A stretch of 64,000 bases of DNA from Saprospiraceae bacterium (GCA_016715465.1 JADKAA010000029.1:1426001-1490000); one strand, 5' to 3'. Counted from the stretch's first letter, positions 38,825 to 48,652 are shown. Numbers and translations are program-made. Notes: a model not told the origin generated them from the letters alone.

Positions 38825-39393
38825 CGCTGTCCCAGACTCAGCCTGTTACTAACCTCCTGAAAGACCATTTCTGGTAATTTGTTGTGCCAATCTACGTCAT
38901 TGAACTGGATGCCAAAATTCACATAATACTGTAACCGTGTACGTTTCATTTCCTGAGAAACATGGTCAAAAGTGTTGACCAGGCCTACCCAGCCTCCCTG
39001 TTCTTTGATGTCGTCCCACCACTCCTCATAATAACAGTCGTCTGAGCCATGGAAGTTGAGCACATTGTCACAGATGAGTATAAATTTGTAGATGCCCTGT
39101 TCAATCAGCACATCTGCGATGTCCCGCTTTAAAAACATGATGTCATTGGTGATACAATCATTCCACTCCCCGATAAACTCCATAATGGCATAGCCATCCT
39201 CATAATCCACAAAAAGAAGCTTAATATACATGGTCGGTGATCCAAAAAAATCCCATTGTGGATGTATGTAATAATTATAAATCTTGTCTGTGTACTGCAA
39301 TTCACTATACTCCCTCCCATAAAAAGGTGAAAGTTTATCCTCGGATGCTACATAGTAGTCTCTCCACCGGTAATATGGCTCAATGTCGTGCAA
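38812..39393 (-). CDS. Conserved-looking protein of unknown function, TTG start
   Basis: 193 aa, acidic and rich in Tyr/Trp/Asp (YYRWRDYYVASEDKLSPF; YIHPQWDFFGSP; HGSDDCYYEEWWDD). No signal peptide or membrane helix. The only start near the beginning of the frame is TTG at 39393; an in-frame TAA lies just upstream and the next Met is deep inside. A microsatellite begins 11 bases before the start. I do not recognise the family. Codon pattern and length support a real gene. Confidence 0.7.
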   Translation of the reverse strand: MHDIEPYYRWRDYYVASEDKLSPFYGREYSELQYTDKIYNYYIHPQWDFFGSPTMYIKLLFVDYEDGYAIMEFIGEWNDCITNDIMFLKRDIADVLIEQGIYKFILICDNVLNFHGSDDCYYEEWWDDIKEQGGWVGLVNTFDHVSQEMKRTRLQYYVNFGIQFNDVDWHNKLPEMVFQEVSNRLSLGQRYLE

Positions 39394-39403
39394 CTTGTGA
39401 TTT

Positions 39404-39460
39404 AGGATTTAAGAATTAGGATTTAGGAATTATGATTTAGGAATTAGGAATTGCGAAATA
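39404..39460. repeat. Degenerate 7-8-bp tandem repeat (GATTTAGGAATTAG type)
   Basis: About seven alternating copies of GATTTAGGA/GAATTAGGA between 39399 and 39455, directly upstream of the minus-strand unknown gene. Simple-sequence DNA with variable spelling of the unit. Confidence 0.8.
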
Positions 39461-39564
39461 ATACATAATTTTTAATAAAATAAAGATTGCTAAAAAAATA
39501 TTGAAAAATCTAACCCCGCCGATTAACCAATACCCACCTTGACTAACAGGCACATTAAAGTAGA

Positions 39565-39715
39565 TTTTCTCGATTCCCTCGATTTTCGCGCTTCCCTCGA
39601 TTTTCGCGATTTCCACGATTTTGCGATTTCCCCGATTCACCGATTCCGCGATTCACCGATTCACCGATTCACCGATTCACCGATTTTCGCCATTTCCCGA
39701 TTCCCCGATTTACAA
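39565..39715. repeat. Octamer microsatellite (CGATTCAC type)
   Basis: The right part has tandem exact copies of CGATTCAC (39652-39685), flanked by degraded versions (CGATTCCC, CGATTTTCG, CGATTTCC). It lies in the intergenic region between divergent genes, ending only about 30 bases before the SRAP start. It forces an open frame encoding DSPIHRF repeats, which is not a gene. Confidence 0.88.
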
Positions 39716-39722
39716 ATAAAAT

Positions 39723-39730
39723 TATCTTTG
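39723..39730 (+). promoter_or_regulatory. -7 promoter element of the SRAP gene
   Basis: TATCTTTG matches TAnnTTTG, 18 nt before the ATG at 39748, immediately downstream of the octamer repeat. Any -33 box would fall inside repeat sequence. Confidence 0.55.
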
Positions 39731-39747
39731 CTTTCAAAATCAGCACC

Positions 39748-40434
39748 ATGTGCGGCAGATCGTCATTGACAAAAACAGAGAAAGAACTGGAAGCCCGCTT
39801 TCAGGCCAGCTTTTACAGTGAAGACCTGGAGCGGTATAATCCACTTCCAAATTACAACATGGCACCAAGCCAAATGTTGCCGGTCATTGTCAATACAGAT
39901 AAGGAACACATCCGGCTCTTTCGCTGGGGTTTGGTACCCTTTTGGGCGAAGGATGAGAAGATCGGTTATTCCATGATCAATGCGAGAATCGAGACCCTGC
40001 TTGAGAAACCATCTTTTAAAAACCTGATCGACAAGAGGCGTTGCCTTGTCCCGATGGATGGCTTTTACGAATGGACAGGTGAAGGCAAAGAAAAACAGCC
40101 CTACCGGATCATGGCCAAAGATCAGGAAATCTACACCTGTGCCGGCTTATGGGACGTATGGAAATCTCCGGATGGACGCACCATCCATTCATATACCATC
40201 ATCACTCTGCCAGCCAATGATTTCATGAAGCCCATCCACGATCGTATGCCTGCCATGCTCAACAGGGAGCATGAAAAATTGTGGCTCGACGACAGCCTGC
40301 CAAAAGAAGACCTGCTCGAAACCCTCACTCCCTATGGCAGTGACCAAATGACTGCTTATCCGGTCTCAAAAAAAGTGGGCAACGTGAGGGAAAGAGGTCC
40401 GGAACTCATTGAGAAAATTGACAATCCGTCATAA
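39748..40434 (+). CDS. SOS response-associated peptidase (SRAP/HMCES/YedK family)
   Basis: 228 aa. Forms a covalent thiazolidine crosslink with abasic sites in single-stranded DNA through Cys2, which is exposed after removal of Met1 (MCGRSS). Other landmarks are YNMAPSQMLPVI, RWGLVPFWAKD, MINARIETL with the conserved Asn/Glu, GFYEWTG and HDRMPAML (His). All key residues appear present. Expressed from its own promoter beside the octamer microsatellite. Confidence 0.93.
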   Translation: MCGRSSLTKTEKELEARFQASFYSEDLERYNPLPNYNMAPSQMLPVIVNTDKEHIRLFRWGLVPFWAKDEKIGYSMINARIETLLEKPSFKNLIDKRRCLVPMDGFYEWTGEGKEKQPYRIMAKDQEIYTCAGLWDVWKSPDGRTIHSYTIITLPANDFMKPIHDRMPAMLNREHEKLWLDDSLPKEDLLETLTPYGSDQMTAYPVSKKVGNVRERGPELIEKIDNPS

Positions 40435-40461
40435 AACACCAAATTACACAAACACTCCTTT

Positions 40462-41718
40462 ATGATCTTACAAAGTACTGCCCTGATCCAGAATGAAGCG
40501 GTCGTTTTAGGCCTGCTACTTTCGGCACTTGCACTCATATTTTACACATCTGGCCTTGATTCTCCTTTTTGGAAGCGATTTTATACCTTTTTCCCCGCTT
40601 TGCTGCTTTGTTACTTTATACCAGCCATTTTCAACTGGCCACTGGGCCTCATCGATGGCAGCGGCTCTAAACTGTATGGTGTAGCCAAGGATTATTTTTT
40701 GCCAGCCAGCCTGGTATTGCTTTGTCTGAGCATTGACCTCAAAGGTATCATGAACCTGGGACCCAAAGCCATCATCATGTTTTTGGCGGCCACTCTTGGC
40801 GTCGTGATTGGCGGCCCGGTAGCGTTATTGTCAACTAAATTTTTATTTCCGGATGTCATCCATGCAGCCGGAGATGACCTGTGGAAGGGCATGTCCACCA
40901 TTGCAGGCAGCTGGATAGGTGGTGGAGCCAATCAGGCGGCCATGAAAGAAATCTACCATGTGCCCGAAGGACTGTTCGGCACCATGCTCATTGTCGATGT
41001 GGTGGTGGCCAACATCTGGATGGCCATCTTACTTTATGGCGCAGGTCAAACCAATAAAATTGACCGGTGGCTAAAAGCCGATGTATCCAGCATCGAAATT
41101 TTAAAAAAGAAATCGAATGAATTCCGCACCGGCATTCAAAAAAATCCGGGTACTACCGACCTTATGGTCCTTATGGCTGTAACTTTTGGCACCGTAGGCC
41201 TCTCCCATTTCCTAACCGACCTCATCATGCCCATAATGACCAGATATGAAAGCGATTTAATTGCCTGGAAATTGTCAGCACTGGTGTCAAGTTTTTTCTG
41301 GTTGGTTGTCATCGCTACCACTTTGGGCGTTTTGTTGTCTTTTACGCCTGCCCGCAAACTGGAAGGGGTAGGTGCCTCAAAATGGGGATCGGTTTTCATT
41401 TATCTGCTGGTAGCCACCATTGGTATGCAAATGAACCTGAAGGAAGTTTTTGAAAACCTGGGTTTATTCACCATTGGCCTGATTTGGATGGCCGTTCACG
41501 TGAGTGTCATCCTTATTGTTGCCAGAATAATCAGGGCACCCTTCTTTTTTGTGGCCGTGGGATCACAAGCCAACATTGGTGGTGCAGCTTCTGCACCCAT
41601 TGTCGCTTCTGCCTTCGATGTGAGTCTGGCACCTGTAGGTGTATTACTCGCTGTACTCGGCTATGCCCTGGGAACCTATGGAGCTCTTGTCTGCGCCCAG
41701 ATGATGAGTTTGATTTGA
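40462..41718 (+). CDS. DUF819 family membrane protein
   Basis: 418 aa with about 10-11 hydrophobic helices (AVVLGLLLSALALIFYTSGL, YFLPASLVLLCLSIDL, AIIMFLAATLGVVIGGPVAL). The segment WIGGGANQAAMKE and the closing SQANIGGAASAPIVASAF are typical of DUF819/YjcL proteins. The function is not established; transporter-like. The start lies 27 bases after the SRAP stop, so the two could be co-transcribed. Confidence 0.9.
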   Translation: MILQSTALIQNEAVVLGLLLSALALIFYTSGLDSPFWKRFYTFFPALLLCYFIPAIFNWPLGLIDGSGSKLYGVAKDYFLPASLVLLCLSIDLKGIMNLGPKAIIMFLAATLGVVIGGPVALLSTKFLFPDVIHAAGDDLWKGMSTIAGSWIGGGANQAAMKEIYHVPEGLFGTMLIVDVVVANIWMAILLYGAGQTNKIDRWLKADVSSIEILKKKSNEFRTGIQKNPGTTDLMVLMAVTFGTVGLSHFLTDLIMPIMTRYESDLIAWKLSALVSSFFWLVVIATTLGVLLSFTPARKLEGVGASKWGSVFIYLLVATIGMQMNLKEVFENLGLFTIGLIWMAVHVSVILIVARIIRAPFFFVAVGSQANIGGAASAPIVASAFDVSLAPVGVLLAVLGYALGTYGALVCAQMMSLI

Positions 41719-41721
41719 TCT

Positions 41722-41760
41722 CAAAAAAACAAGGTGTAACACCTGTATGCTACACCTTGC
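41722..41760 (-). terminator. Terminator of the 1505-aa protein gene
   Basis: Nine-bp stem CAAGGTGTA/TACACCTTG with a 12-nt loop. On the minus strand it is followed by seven T, so it mainly ends the minus transcript; it may also work for DUF819. Confidence 0.75.
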
Positions 41761-41817
41761 CAATTATATTTCGGTCTCACTTATTTTATATGTCCGTTAT
41801 GGTCAATTTTACCAACC

Positions 41818-44800
41818 TCAATTTCGAACAACTACTTTTTTATAAGCAGTATGGCCATCGGCCGTGATCTTAAGCAAATAAAATCCATTGGCCAAGTCTA
41901 GATCAAGCTGTAGTTTCTGACGACCAGTATCAAATTTTTGCCCTTCGGTTTTAGCCATTACTTTACCACCAAGGTCAAACAGTACACAATTTACCGCTGC
42001 CGGCTTGTCTAGTCTAAATTCCACATGGAGCATGTTTTTGGCCGGTATCGGATATACTAAGACACTTTGACCAAAGGCCAGGTCTTCCAGGCTTGAAACG
42101 GTAAAATCTACATCGGGCTGTCCCGGTGCATCTTCTCTATTTCCTACGCTGTCCACCGCAATACTATACAGCTTATAGTTTTTACCTACAACTCCAGAGA
42201 AGTCAAAAACATTTCCTCCTACATAACGGTCCAGTTGATAGGCTCCACCATTTTCAGACACAAAAATCTCGTAATACCTCACTCCGGACTGAGCATCACT
42301 GCCTTCGATCTCAAAACGATATACCGCATCATGCGAAGCTGTAGTATTGAGTTCAAGTTTACTGGAAGGAGGCAGCAAATCAAAGGTGTTTATAAATTCA
42401 TTGGTAATGATTGCCGGGTTCAAATCAAAGACAATGCCGGCCCTGTTTCTCAATTGATCACCATGTTTTACTTCATTCAGGCCCAAAGAAAAACTGACAA
42501 ATCCTTCCCCCTCAGGGGCATTGACATTTGGTGGCAAAAATCCACCCAATGGATCAGTTACTAATTCACGTGTATCGGGGTTCAATGCGGCAAAGTACCA
42601 GGTGAGGATCCTGGTTTCTTTATTTAATTTGCCTGTTATGCGCACCACGTGATTTTTTGTCGCTGAAAAATCAACCTCAGCGCCAAATTCAGCGGCATTT
42701 TGTGCAGGATAAAGCACCTCATCACCAAAACCCAAAGGACCAAATGAGAAATTGTCCAGATCGTATAAAGGGTTACTCAGGGTGTCGCTGATGGTCACTT
42801 CTTGTGCCGGAGCAGTTGCCGTAGACTTATTTTCAAAATTGATCCGATAAGGAAGTCTTCCATTTTGGGCAATGTAATTTTGGTCAGTAAATCCATAACT
42901 ACCTCTTTTTTCATTTGGATCCAATGAGGAAACAGGATAATATAGGATTTGAAAAATAGAAATGGGAGAAGGCCAAAAACCTTTTATACAATCATCATGC
43001 TCCTGCTTAGCTTCGACGGACGAAGTAATGATGGTCAGGACTCCTGCCACTACCGGAGCTGTCAATGACGCAGCACATTCCAACAGACTTGTACCTAATA
43101 TCCAGGGAAACCCTTTTACATCAATATTTTCAAACGATGATGGAGTGGGTGGATCATCTTCTGCATATTCAGAAATTACTGTGAGTGTTCCCGTTATACA
43201 TGGCACTCCTGGAATAAATCCAATGCCTGACTTTATTAGGGCTTTGGCTATGGCAAAGGCAATACATGCCTGAACATTGGTTGATAGCGGTGATGCATAA
43301 AAGGGCGCGCTGAGAGCGACCTGAACCTGTGATTTCTCCAGGTTTGTTGTCCTTACCCGGATCTGAATATCAAAGCTGGATTTAGCAGGGAGATATGGAA
43401 AATAAAAAGCATACAGTTTACTTTGCGATGGTTTGCCAAATAATGAATCCACATTGACGTACAAACCCATGGCATCCAATTCATCTGCCCAACCACGATC
43501 AATGGCCAGTTGAGGTTTCTGCACATCCAAATTTAAAAATGTGATGTCAAAATCTGTTTTAGGCACCGCAACCCACAGTACCACTCCATGCGCATCTACA
43601 TTGCTGCTATTGCCAATGGTAATGGTCTGAGGGGTCCAACGATGAATAAGCAGGGTTCCACCTCCGGAATACCTTACCCATGGCTTTGCGTTTTCAGCCA
43701 CTTCCAGAGTAAAAGCTTTGGATAAAATAAGCTCTGTGACCCCTGTTTTTACGACGACGTCATAAAGCCCTATTGTTTTATCCGTAAAATCAAAGACGGT
43801 GGTAAGGCTGCCCTCTTCTTCATAAATATTTTTCTTCGCAAGAATATCCGGCCCTCCTGCTTTTCTTAAAATTGCCTGACTCATGCCAGAAAAACCTCCT
43901 CCAAATATATTAAGGGTGAGCTCTCCTTTATTTCCACCGGAATTTGGGAAAATTCTGTCTATTCCGTTTACAACCACTTTATTACAGTAGGTGCCTGCAT
44001 TTCCCTGTCCGGTAGCCGTAAGACAAACATCATAAACGCCCGGTTTTTCATAGGTATGAATGGGATTTACATCTGTGGAAGTTTTTGTGTCCCCGAAATT
44101 CCATTCAAACTGATCAGCCCCATTTGAAAACTGTCTGAAAAAAACGTCGGTATTGTTTTGTACATATTCAAACCTCACCCCAATATTTTTGATGCTGCTC
44201 AACACAGACTCTTCCTGATAAATCAGATATCCCGTATGTCCTTTTCCGGTGACATCTGCCACCTGACCATCGGGCGTAACTTCATTGAAATTGAAATACG
44301 CTACAAGACCCGGTGTGACTGGATCTGGCTTTTGATACAGTGCCGCACGTATTTCTTCACCACTTCGAGCCTTATTCCAGAATCGCAGCTCATCCATCTG
44401 CCCCTGGAAGGATTCCCGATAGTACGTATCTCCCCATGAACCCAGAATCCAGGACACATCGGGTGTTACGATGTCTCCAACGGCTGTTGTACTTGCGGCA
44501 AGTTCGCCGTTAAGGTAAAGCCTGAAGTTTTGGGCTCCTCCATTTTTATCATACGTTACGGCAAGGTGGTTCCAGACATCCACTTTCATCTTGAATTTTG
44601 AGGACATTGGATAACGCCCGGTCGTAGTAATGATATTGGTGACAGGTAACAAGCCCTGATAGTTGTCAGACCAAAGGATAAATCCGCCTACATCTCCCTG
44701 ATTCCAGGTTCCCTTATGGTTATGGGTGAGATAGGTAGCTGGCCGGTCCAATTCCGGTCTAAGCCATAATTCTATGGTCATGGCCTCTGTAAATACCATG

Positions 44801-46335
44801 TCTTTTTGTTGCCCAATGGCCATTTTGTCAAAACGCACATCACCTGTACCATTGCCCTCATTTTGCAGCGCTGCCAGCTTCAATACACGATCTTCGGAAG
44901 CAGTTAATTTTGGTGCCGGATCTACCCTTCTGTAGAAAATATCGTAGTCTGTAAATACACCGGTGGATAACCACGCTCTTCCTCCCTGAAATACGACGTG
45001 CATGACGCCATCTGGGTCAAATGCTGCCTTCACATACCTTCGGTCACGAATGCCATCATTTCCCAATTGATTTAAAGAAACGTAGTCTTCATCGGCTTTC
45101 AAAAGACCAAAAACCGGACCTGTCATCAATAAATATGCATTATGCGTACTGGGTTCATTGATAAGGAATGGACCCCAACCACTGCGAAAATCATTGTCAT
45201 CTTTTAAGGTAATCTCCTGCGGAGTGCCAAAGGTTTGTCCGCGATTGTGACTTCGATTGACAAAAATCCTGCCGTCTGGCATAACGAAGGCGACCGTAAT
45301 CTCATCAATATTTACCGTAATGGTTTCCAGACCGCGTTGAAAGGAGCTTACGTCACCAGAAATAGATTTGGTGGGTAAAAAGGTATTGCCTCCGTCATTG
45401 GATCCGGCTACAAAGATTCTTTCCTTGTTTTCTGCATCCCAGCCGCTCCAGGTAGCCCAAACTTTACCACCCTGCGTCGACAATTTCTGAATATAGCCCC
45501 AATTATAATCCATGAGGTTGAATGGGTGGTGGACACCACTCATGGCCGGAACTGAAATGATCTGGTCTCTGAAGGTGACTCCCCTGTTGTTGGAACTCAT
45601 CAAGTGAAGGTTGTAATTGTAGTCTGCCCAATAACCGACACCCTCCATTAACAGCAGGTAAACACTATTGACCTCGACGGCAATATCCCAGGTAGTAAAA
45701 GTATAGGCATTGAAATTGCCTGGTAACACGCGGTCTTCAAAACTTGCCCCATTATTTTCGGAAGAAAACAGGTGGATGATGTTGACATCGCTGCAATAGT
45801 GGCAGTAATGAACTGCTGCAATGGTAACGTTAGCTCCATAACCTTTGACCCTGAGTTCAATCATGCTTTGCGGCACAGAATAAAGTTTTACCGGCGCTTC
45901 AAAAGTATTGCCTCCATTCACTGACCGTAAATAAAATAGCTCTGAAGGCCCAAGCCCCTCTTTCACGATGTAGGCAATATGCACATAATTTCCGTTTACA
46001 TACATTTTAAGATATCTTGATGCATCATCCAGTCCGGCATTATCAACCAGAAGTTTTTTTACATCCCAGGTCTTACCTCCATCCGGAGATCTTCGATAAG
46101 TGAGTTGTTTGGTAGCCCAGTTGTTATTGGTCATCCATAAAAAATGAACCAGATTGCCACTTACACCAATCTCCGGCGCATAGTCATCCATGGATGATGG
46201 CATTGCCCCTTCACCCTCTGATATGTTTTTAAGCCACTTGGTAATCGGAGGGTTGGTTGCAAACGAATATTGTGAAAAAGCTGCCAACAGGCAGAGCAAC
46301 AACAACCATACATTTTTGTAAATTGCGGATCTCAT
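41818..46335 (-). CDS. Giant T9SS-secreted protein: Asp-box propeller, LamG, PKD and repeat-adhesion domains
   Basis: 1505 aa in one uninterrupted frame. After a signal peptide (LLLCLLAAFSQYSFA), residues ~40-460 contain at least five Asp-box motifs of sialidase/BNR propellers (SPDGGKTWDV, SVNGGNTFEA, SENNGASFED, SNDGGNTFLP, SHNRGQTFGT). A LamG/concanavalin-like domain follows (AMTIELWLRPELDRP … RLYLNGELAA … DELRFWNKA), then a PKD domain (FEWNFGDTKTSTDVNPIHTY). Next are an IPT-like segment, a Bacteroidota DUF11/DUF7619-like domain (SLDPNEKRGSYGF … LPYRINFENKSTATA) and a T9SS sorting domain (VLVYPIPAKNMLHVEF). Catalytic sialidase residues are not evident, so glycan binding or adhesion is more likely than hydrolysis. 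Confidence 0.85.
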   Translation of the reverse strand: MRSAIYKNVWLLLLCLLAAFSQYSFATNPPITKWLKNISEGEGAMPSSMDDYAPEIGVSGNLVHFLWMTNNNWATKQLTYRRSPDGGKTWDVKKLLVDNAGLDDASRYLKMYVNGNYVHIAYIVKEGLGPSELFYLRSVNGGNTFEAPVKLYSVPQSMIELRVKGYGANVTIAAVHYCHYCSDVNIIHLFSSENNGASFEDRVLPGNFNAYTFTTWDIAVEVNSVYLLLMEGVGYWADYNYNLHLMSSNNRGVTFRDQIISVPAMSGVHHPFNLMDYNWGYIQKLSTQGGKVWATWSGWDAENKERIFVAGSNDGGNTFLPTKSISGDVSSFQRGLETITVNIDEITVAFVMPDGRIFVNRSHNRGQTFGTPQEITLKDDNDFRSGWGPFLINEPSTHNAYLLMTGPVFGLLKADEDYVSLNQLGNDGIRDRRYVKAAFDPDGVMHVVFQGGRAWLSTGVFTDYDIFYRRVDPAPKLTASEDRVLKLAALQNEGNGTGDVRFDKMAIGQQKDMVFTEAMTIELWLRPELDRPATYLTHNHKGTWNQGDVGGFILWSDNYQGLLPVTNIITTTGRYPMSSKFKMKVDVWNHLAVTYDKNGGAQNFRLYLNGELAASTTAVGDIVTPDVSWILGSWGDTYYRESFQGQMDELRFWNKARSGEEIRAALYQKPDPVTPGLVAYFNFNEVTPDGQVADVTGKGHTGYLIYQEESVLSSIKNIGVRFEYVQNNTDVFFRQFSNGADQFEWNFGDTKTSTDVNPIHTYEKPGVYDVCLTATGQGNAGTYCNKVVVNGIDRIFPNSGGNKGELTLNIFGGGFSGMSQAILRKAGGPDILAKKNIYEEEGSLTTVFDFTDKTIGLYDVVVKTGVTELILSKAFTLEVAENAKPWVRYSGGGTLLIHRWTPQTITIGNSSNVDAHGVVLWVAVPKTDFDITFLNLDVQKPQLAIDRGWADELDAMGLYVNVDSLFGKPSQSKLYAFYFPYLPAKSSFDIQIRVRTTNLEKSQVQVALSAPFYASPLSTNVQACIAFAIAKALIKSGIGFIPGVPCITGTLTVISEYAEDDPPTPSSFENIDVKGFPWILGTSLLECAASLTAPVVAGVLTIITSSVEAKQEHDDCIKGFWPSPISIFQILYYPVSSLDPNEKRGSYGFTDQNYIAQNGRLPYRINFENKSTATAPAQEVTISDTLSNPLYDLDNFSFGPLGFGDEVLYPAQNAAEFGAEVDFSATKNHVVRITGKLNKETRILTWYFAALNPDTRELVTDPLGGFLPPNVNAPEGEGFVSFSLGLNEVKHGDQLRNRAGIVFDLNPAIITNEFINTFDLLPPSSKLELNTTASHDAVYRFEIEGSDAQSGVRYYEIFVSENGGAYQLDRYVGGNVFDFSGVVGKNYKLYSIAVDSVGNREDAPGQPDVDFTVSSLEDLAFGQSVLVYPIPAKNMLHVEFRLDKPAAVNCVLFDLGGKVMAKTEGQKFDTGRQKLQLDLDLANGFYLLKITADGHTAYKKVVVRN

Positions 46336-46540
46336 TTTTACTGCTTTTATAACTTGTAGTTGAAATAATCACATGCACTTCTGCGCATAACGACTTTTTC
46401 AATTTAACCCGTTTTATAGCCATATCTGATGATACAAATCACCTCGTGATCTGATGATAGGAATGCAATAATTGGAATAAAATTTTAAATTATCATTCCA
46501 CCGTCTTGTTGGAGAAATTTAGGAAGTAATATTGATAGAT

Positions 46541-46978
46541 TTACCCTTCTCCAGCCATGGAAATCTCAACAGGTATTGGTTTGATGTCCATACAAAGTTC
46601 CAACAATACGCCATTGGTCGTTTTGGGATGTACAAAACATACAAGTTTATTATCTGCTCCTCTTTTAGGGCTGTCATTCAACAGGACAAAACCCTCTGCC
46701 TTCAGCCGCTCCATCTCCGCTTCAATGTCATCCACGTCAAAAGCTATATGGTGAATGCCTTCACCCCTTTTTTCAATATACCTGGCAATCACCCCGTCTT
46801 CACACGTGGAAGCGAGCAATTCTATCTTTTGTCCGACATCAAAAAAGGATGTAATTACATTTTCCGAATCGACCCGCTCCTGCTTATAAGGTCCGCAACC
46901 CAACAGCCGGGTATAAAGGGCTTCGGCCTGTGCAAGGTCTTTTACCGCAATGCCAATGTGTTCAATTTTTTTGATCAT
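46541..46978 (-). CDS. mce: Methylmalonyl-CoA epimerase
   Basis: 145-aa VOC-fold metalloenzyme interconverting (R)- and (S)-methylmalonyl-CoA, upstream of B12-dependent methylmalonyl-CoA mutase. Metal ligands are His in IEHIGIAV (residue 7), His in EGIHHIAFDVDD and Glu in VLLELCMD. Length is normal. It directly follows recN on the same strand with a gap of 3 bases, so co-transcription is likely. The cobalamin adenosyltransferase in this window supplies the mutase cofactor. Confidence 0.95.
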   Translation of the reverse strand: MIKKIEHIGIAVKDLAQAEALYTRLLGCGPYKQERVDSENVITSFFDVGQKIELLASTCEDGVIARYIEKRGEGIHHIAFDVDDIEAEMERLKAEGFVLLNDSPKRGADNKLVCFVHPKTTNGVLLELCMDIKPIPVEISMAGEG

Positions 46979-46981
46979 GAT

Positions 46982-48643
46982 TTAATGGTTGATGGTCAAT
47001 AATTCCCGGGCATTTTCTATGGCGGCCTTGCCCGGTTTATCTCCGCTTAACATCTTGGCAACTTCCATCAGGCGTTCTTCAAATGAAAGCAATTTCATGG
47101 AAGTTACGGTTCGTTTATCTTCATCATTTTTGTACACATAATAGTGTTTGTGTGCTTTTGATGCGATTTGAGGAGAGTGTGTAATACAGATAAGCTGGTG
47201 CGTCTTTGACATGGCCTGCATAATCTGACCCATGCGGGAGGCTACCTCGCCGGAAACGCCCGTATCAATTTCATCAAAGATCATGGTGGCCAGTTCCATC
47301 TTGTCTGCAATGACCGATTTAAGACAAAGCGTAAGCCTGGCTAGCTCCCCACCGGAAGCGACATCTTTAAGTGGTAAATAATCGCTGCCTTTGTTGGTTG
47401 CAAATAAAAACTGAACCTCATCCAGCCCTGTCGGTGTAAATGCCTTTACCTCTTTCACCTCAACCTTCAATCGCGCATTGGGCATAGACAACTGGCCAAG
47501 CAGTTCGTTGATCCTGGCTTCAAAAACGGGCACCGCTTTTTTGCGGGCAGCACTTATGGTTGTTGCTGATTTTGTGAGTAGTGCGGCCAGCTCAGCCAAC
47601 TTTTTTTCCAGTGCTATTACTTCTTCGTCGTTTTGTTCAAAACCTTCAAGCGTAGCCGCGAGACGGTCCCTGATTTCTATGAGGGCAACCACTGTTTCTA
47701 CACCATGTTTTTTCTGCAACCGGTAAAGTATGTTGAGACGGTCATTGATTCTTGTTATGGACCGGTCATCGGATTCTGTGTTTTCAGCAATGTCTTCGGC
47801 TTCTCCGGCAATGTCGCGGATCTCTTCCAGGGCTGAGTGCAGCCTGTCGTAAATGGCCTGAAACCTTTTGTCAATAGCCGAAACTGAGGACAAATCCCGC
47901 ATAAGCAAGGTAAGTTGGTCCGAAACCGAAGGTTCAGCCGCCTCCAACACAGACGAAATCATGTCCATAATTCGGCGAATCTCACCCGCATTGGTAAGCC
48001 TGTCAAGTTGGCCTTCCAAATCTGTCTGCTCCTCTTCCTGAAGTTTTGCCTCGTTGAGTTCTGTAAGTTGAAAAGTAATGAAATCGACCTCCTTGTGCAT
48101 GGTCCTCGATTTTTCGCGGAGTTCACCAAGCGTCCTTTCGGTTTTTTTATAGCTTTGGTAAATACCTCCGTAGTGTGCTACTTCTTCGGAAATTTCAGCA
48201 AGTGCATCCAGGGCTTCCTGCTGAAATTTTTGTTTATGCATGGCAAGGGTGTCAAATTGCTGATGGAGATCCACAAGTTGATAGGCCAACTCTTGCAACT
48301 GGTCGAGGGTGACCGGTGAATCATTGATAAAGGCCCGGGATTTGCCCGATGGAGCAATTTCACGGCGAATGATGAGTTCATCTTCATATTCCAGGTCTTG
48401 CTTTTCAAAAAATGCCTTAATGTTGAGTTCCCGGAGGTCAAATTTACCTTCTACCACACATTTTGTTTCTACATTAAAAAGCACCTTAAGGTCAGCTCTT
48501 TTACCCATGATCAGGCCAAGGGCTCCAAGGAGGATTGATTTTCCTGCGCCGGTCTCTCCGGTGATGATATTTAAGCCGTTGTCCAGCTCAATGCTGAGGT
48601 TTTGGATCAGGGCGTAGTTTTTTATTTCCAATAATTTTAACAT
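46982..48643 (-). CDS. recN: DNA repair protein RecN
   Basis: 553-aa SMC-like ATPase for double-strand break repair. Walker A is GETGAGKSILLGAL (residues 30-43) after LLEIKNYALIQNLSIELD. Two long coiled coils flank the centre. The signature motif is KDVASGGELARLTLCLK, followed by Walker B IFDEIDTGVSGEVASRMG and LICITHSPQIASKAH. All parts are present. It lies between lolD and mce in a minus-strand unit. Confidence 0.96.
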   Translation of the reverse strand: MLKLLEIKNYALIQNLSIELDNGLNIITGETGAGKSILLGALGLIMGKRADLKVLFNVETKCVVEGKFDLRELNIKAFFEKQDLEYEDELIIRREIAPSGKSRAFINDSPVTLDQLQELAYQLVDLHQQFDTLAMHKQKFQQEALDALAEISEEVAHYGGIYQSYKKTERTLGELREKSRTMHKEVDFITFQLTELNEAKLQEEEQTDLEGQLDRLTNAGEIRRIMDMISSVLEAAEPSVSDQLTLLMRDLSSVSAIDKRFQAIYDRLHSALEEIRDIAGEAEDIAENTESDDRSITRINDRLNILYRLQKKHGVETVVALIEIRDRLAATLEGFEQNDEEVIALEKKLAELAALLTKSATTISAARKKAVPVFEARINELLGQLSMPNARLKVEVKEVKAFTPTGLDEVQFLFATNKGSDYLPLKDVASGGELARLTLCLKSVIADKMELATMIFDEIDTGVSGEVASRMGQIMQAMSKTHQLICITHSPQIASKAHKHYYVYKNDEDKRTVTSMKLLSFEERLMEVAKMLSGDKPGKAAIENARELLTINH

Positions 48644-48652
48644 AGATCGGTA

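Noticed and set aside
39539..39769. Plus-strand frame encoding DSPIHRF-type repeats
   Set aside because: It is the translation of the CGATTCAC microsatellite, and it overlaps the start of the SRAP gene in another frame.
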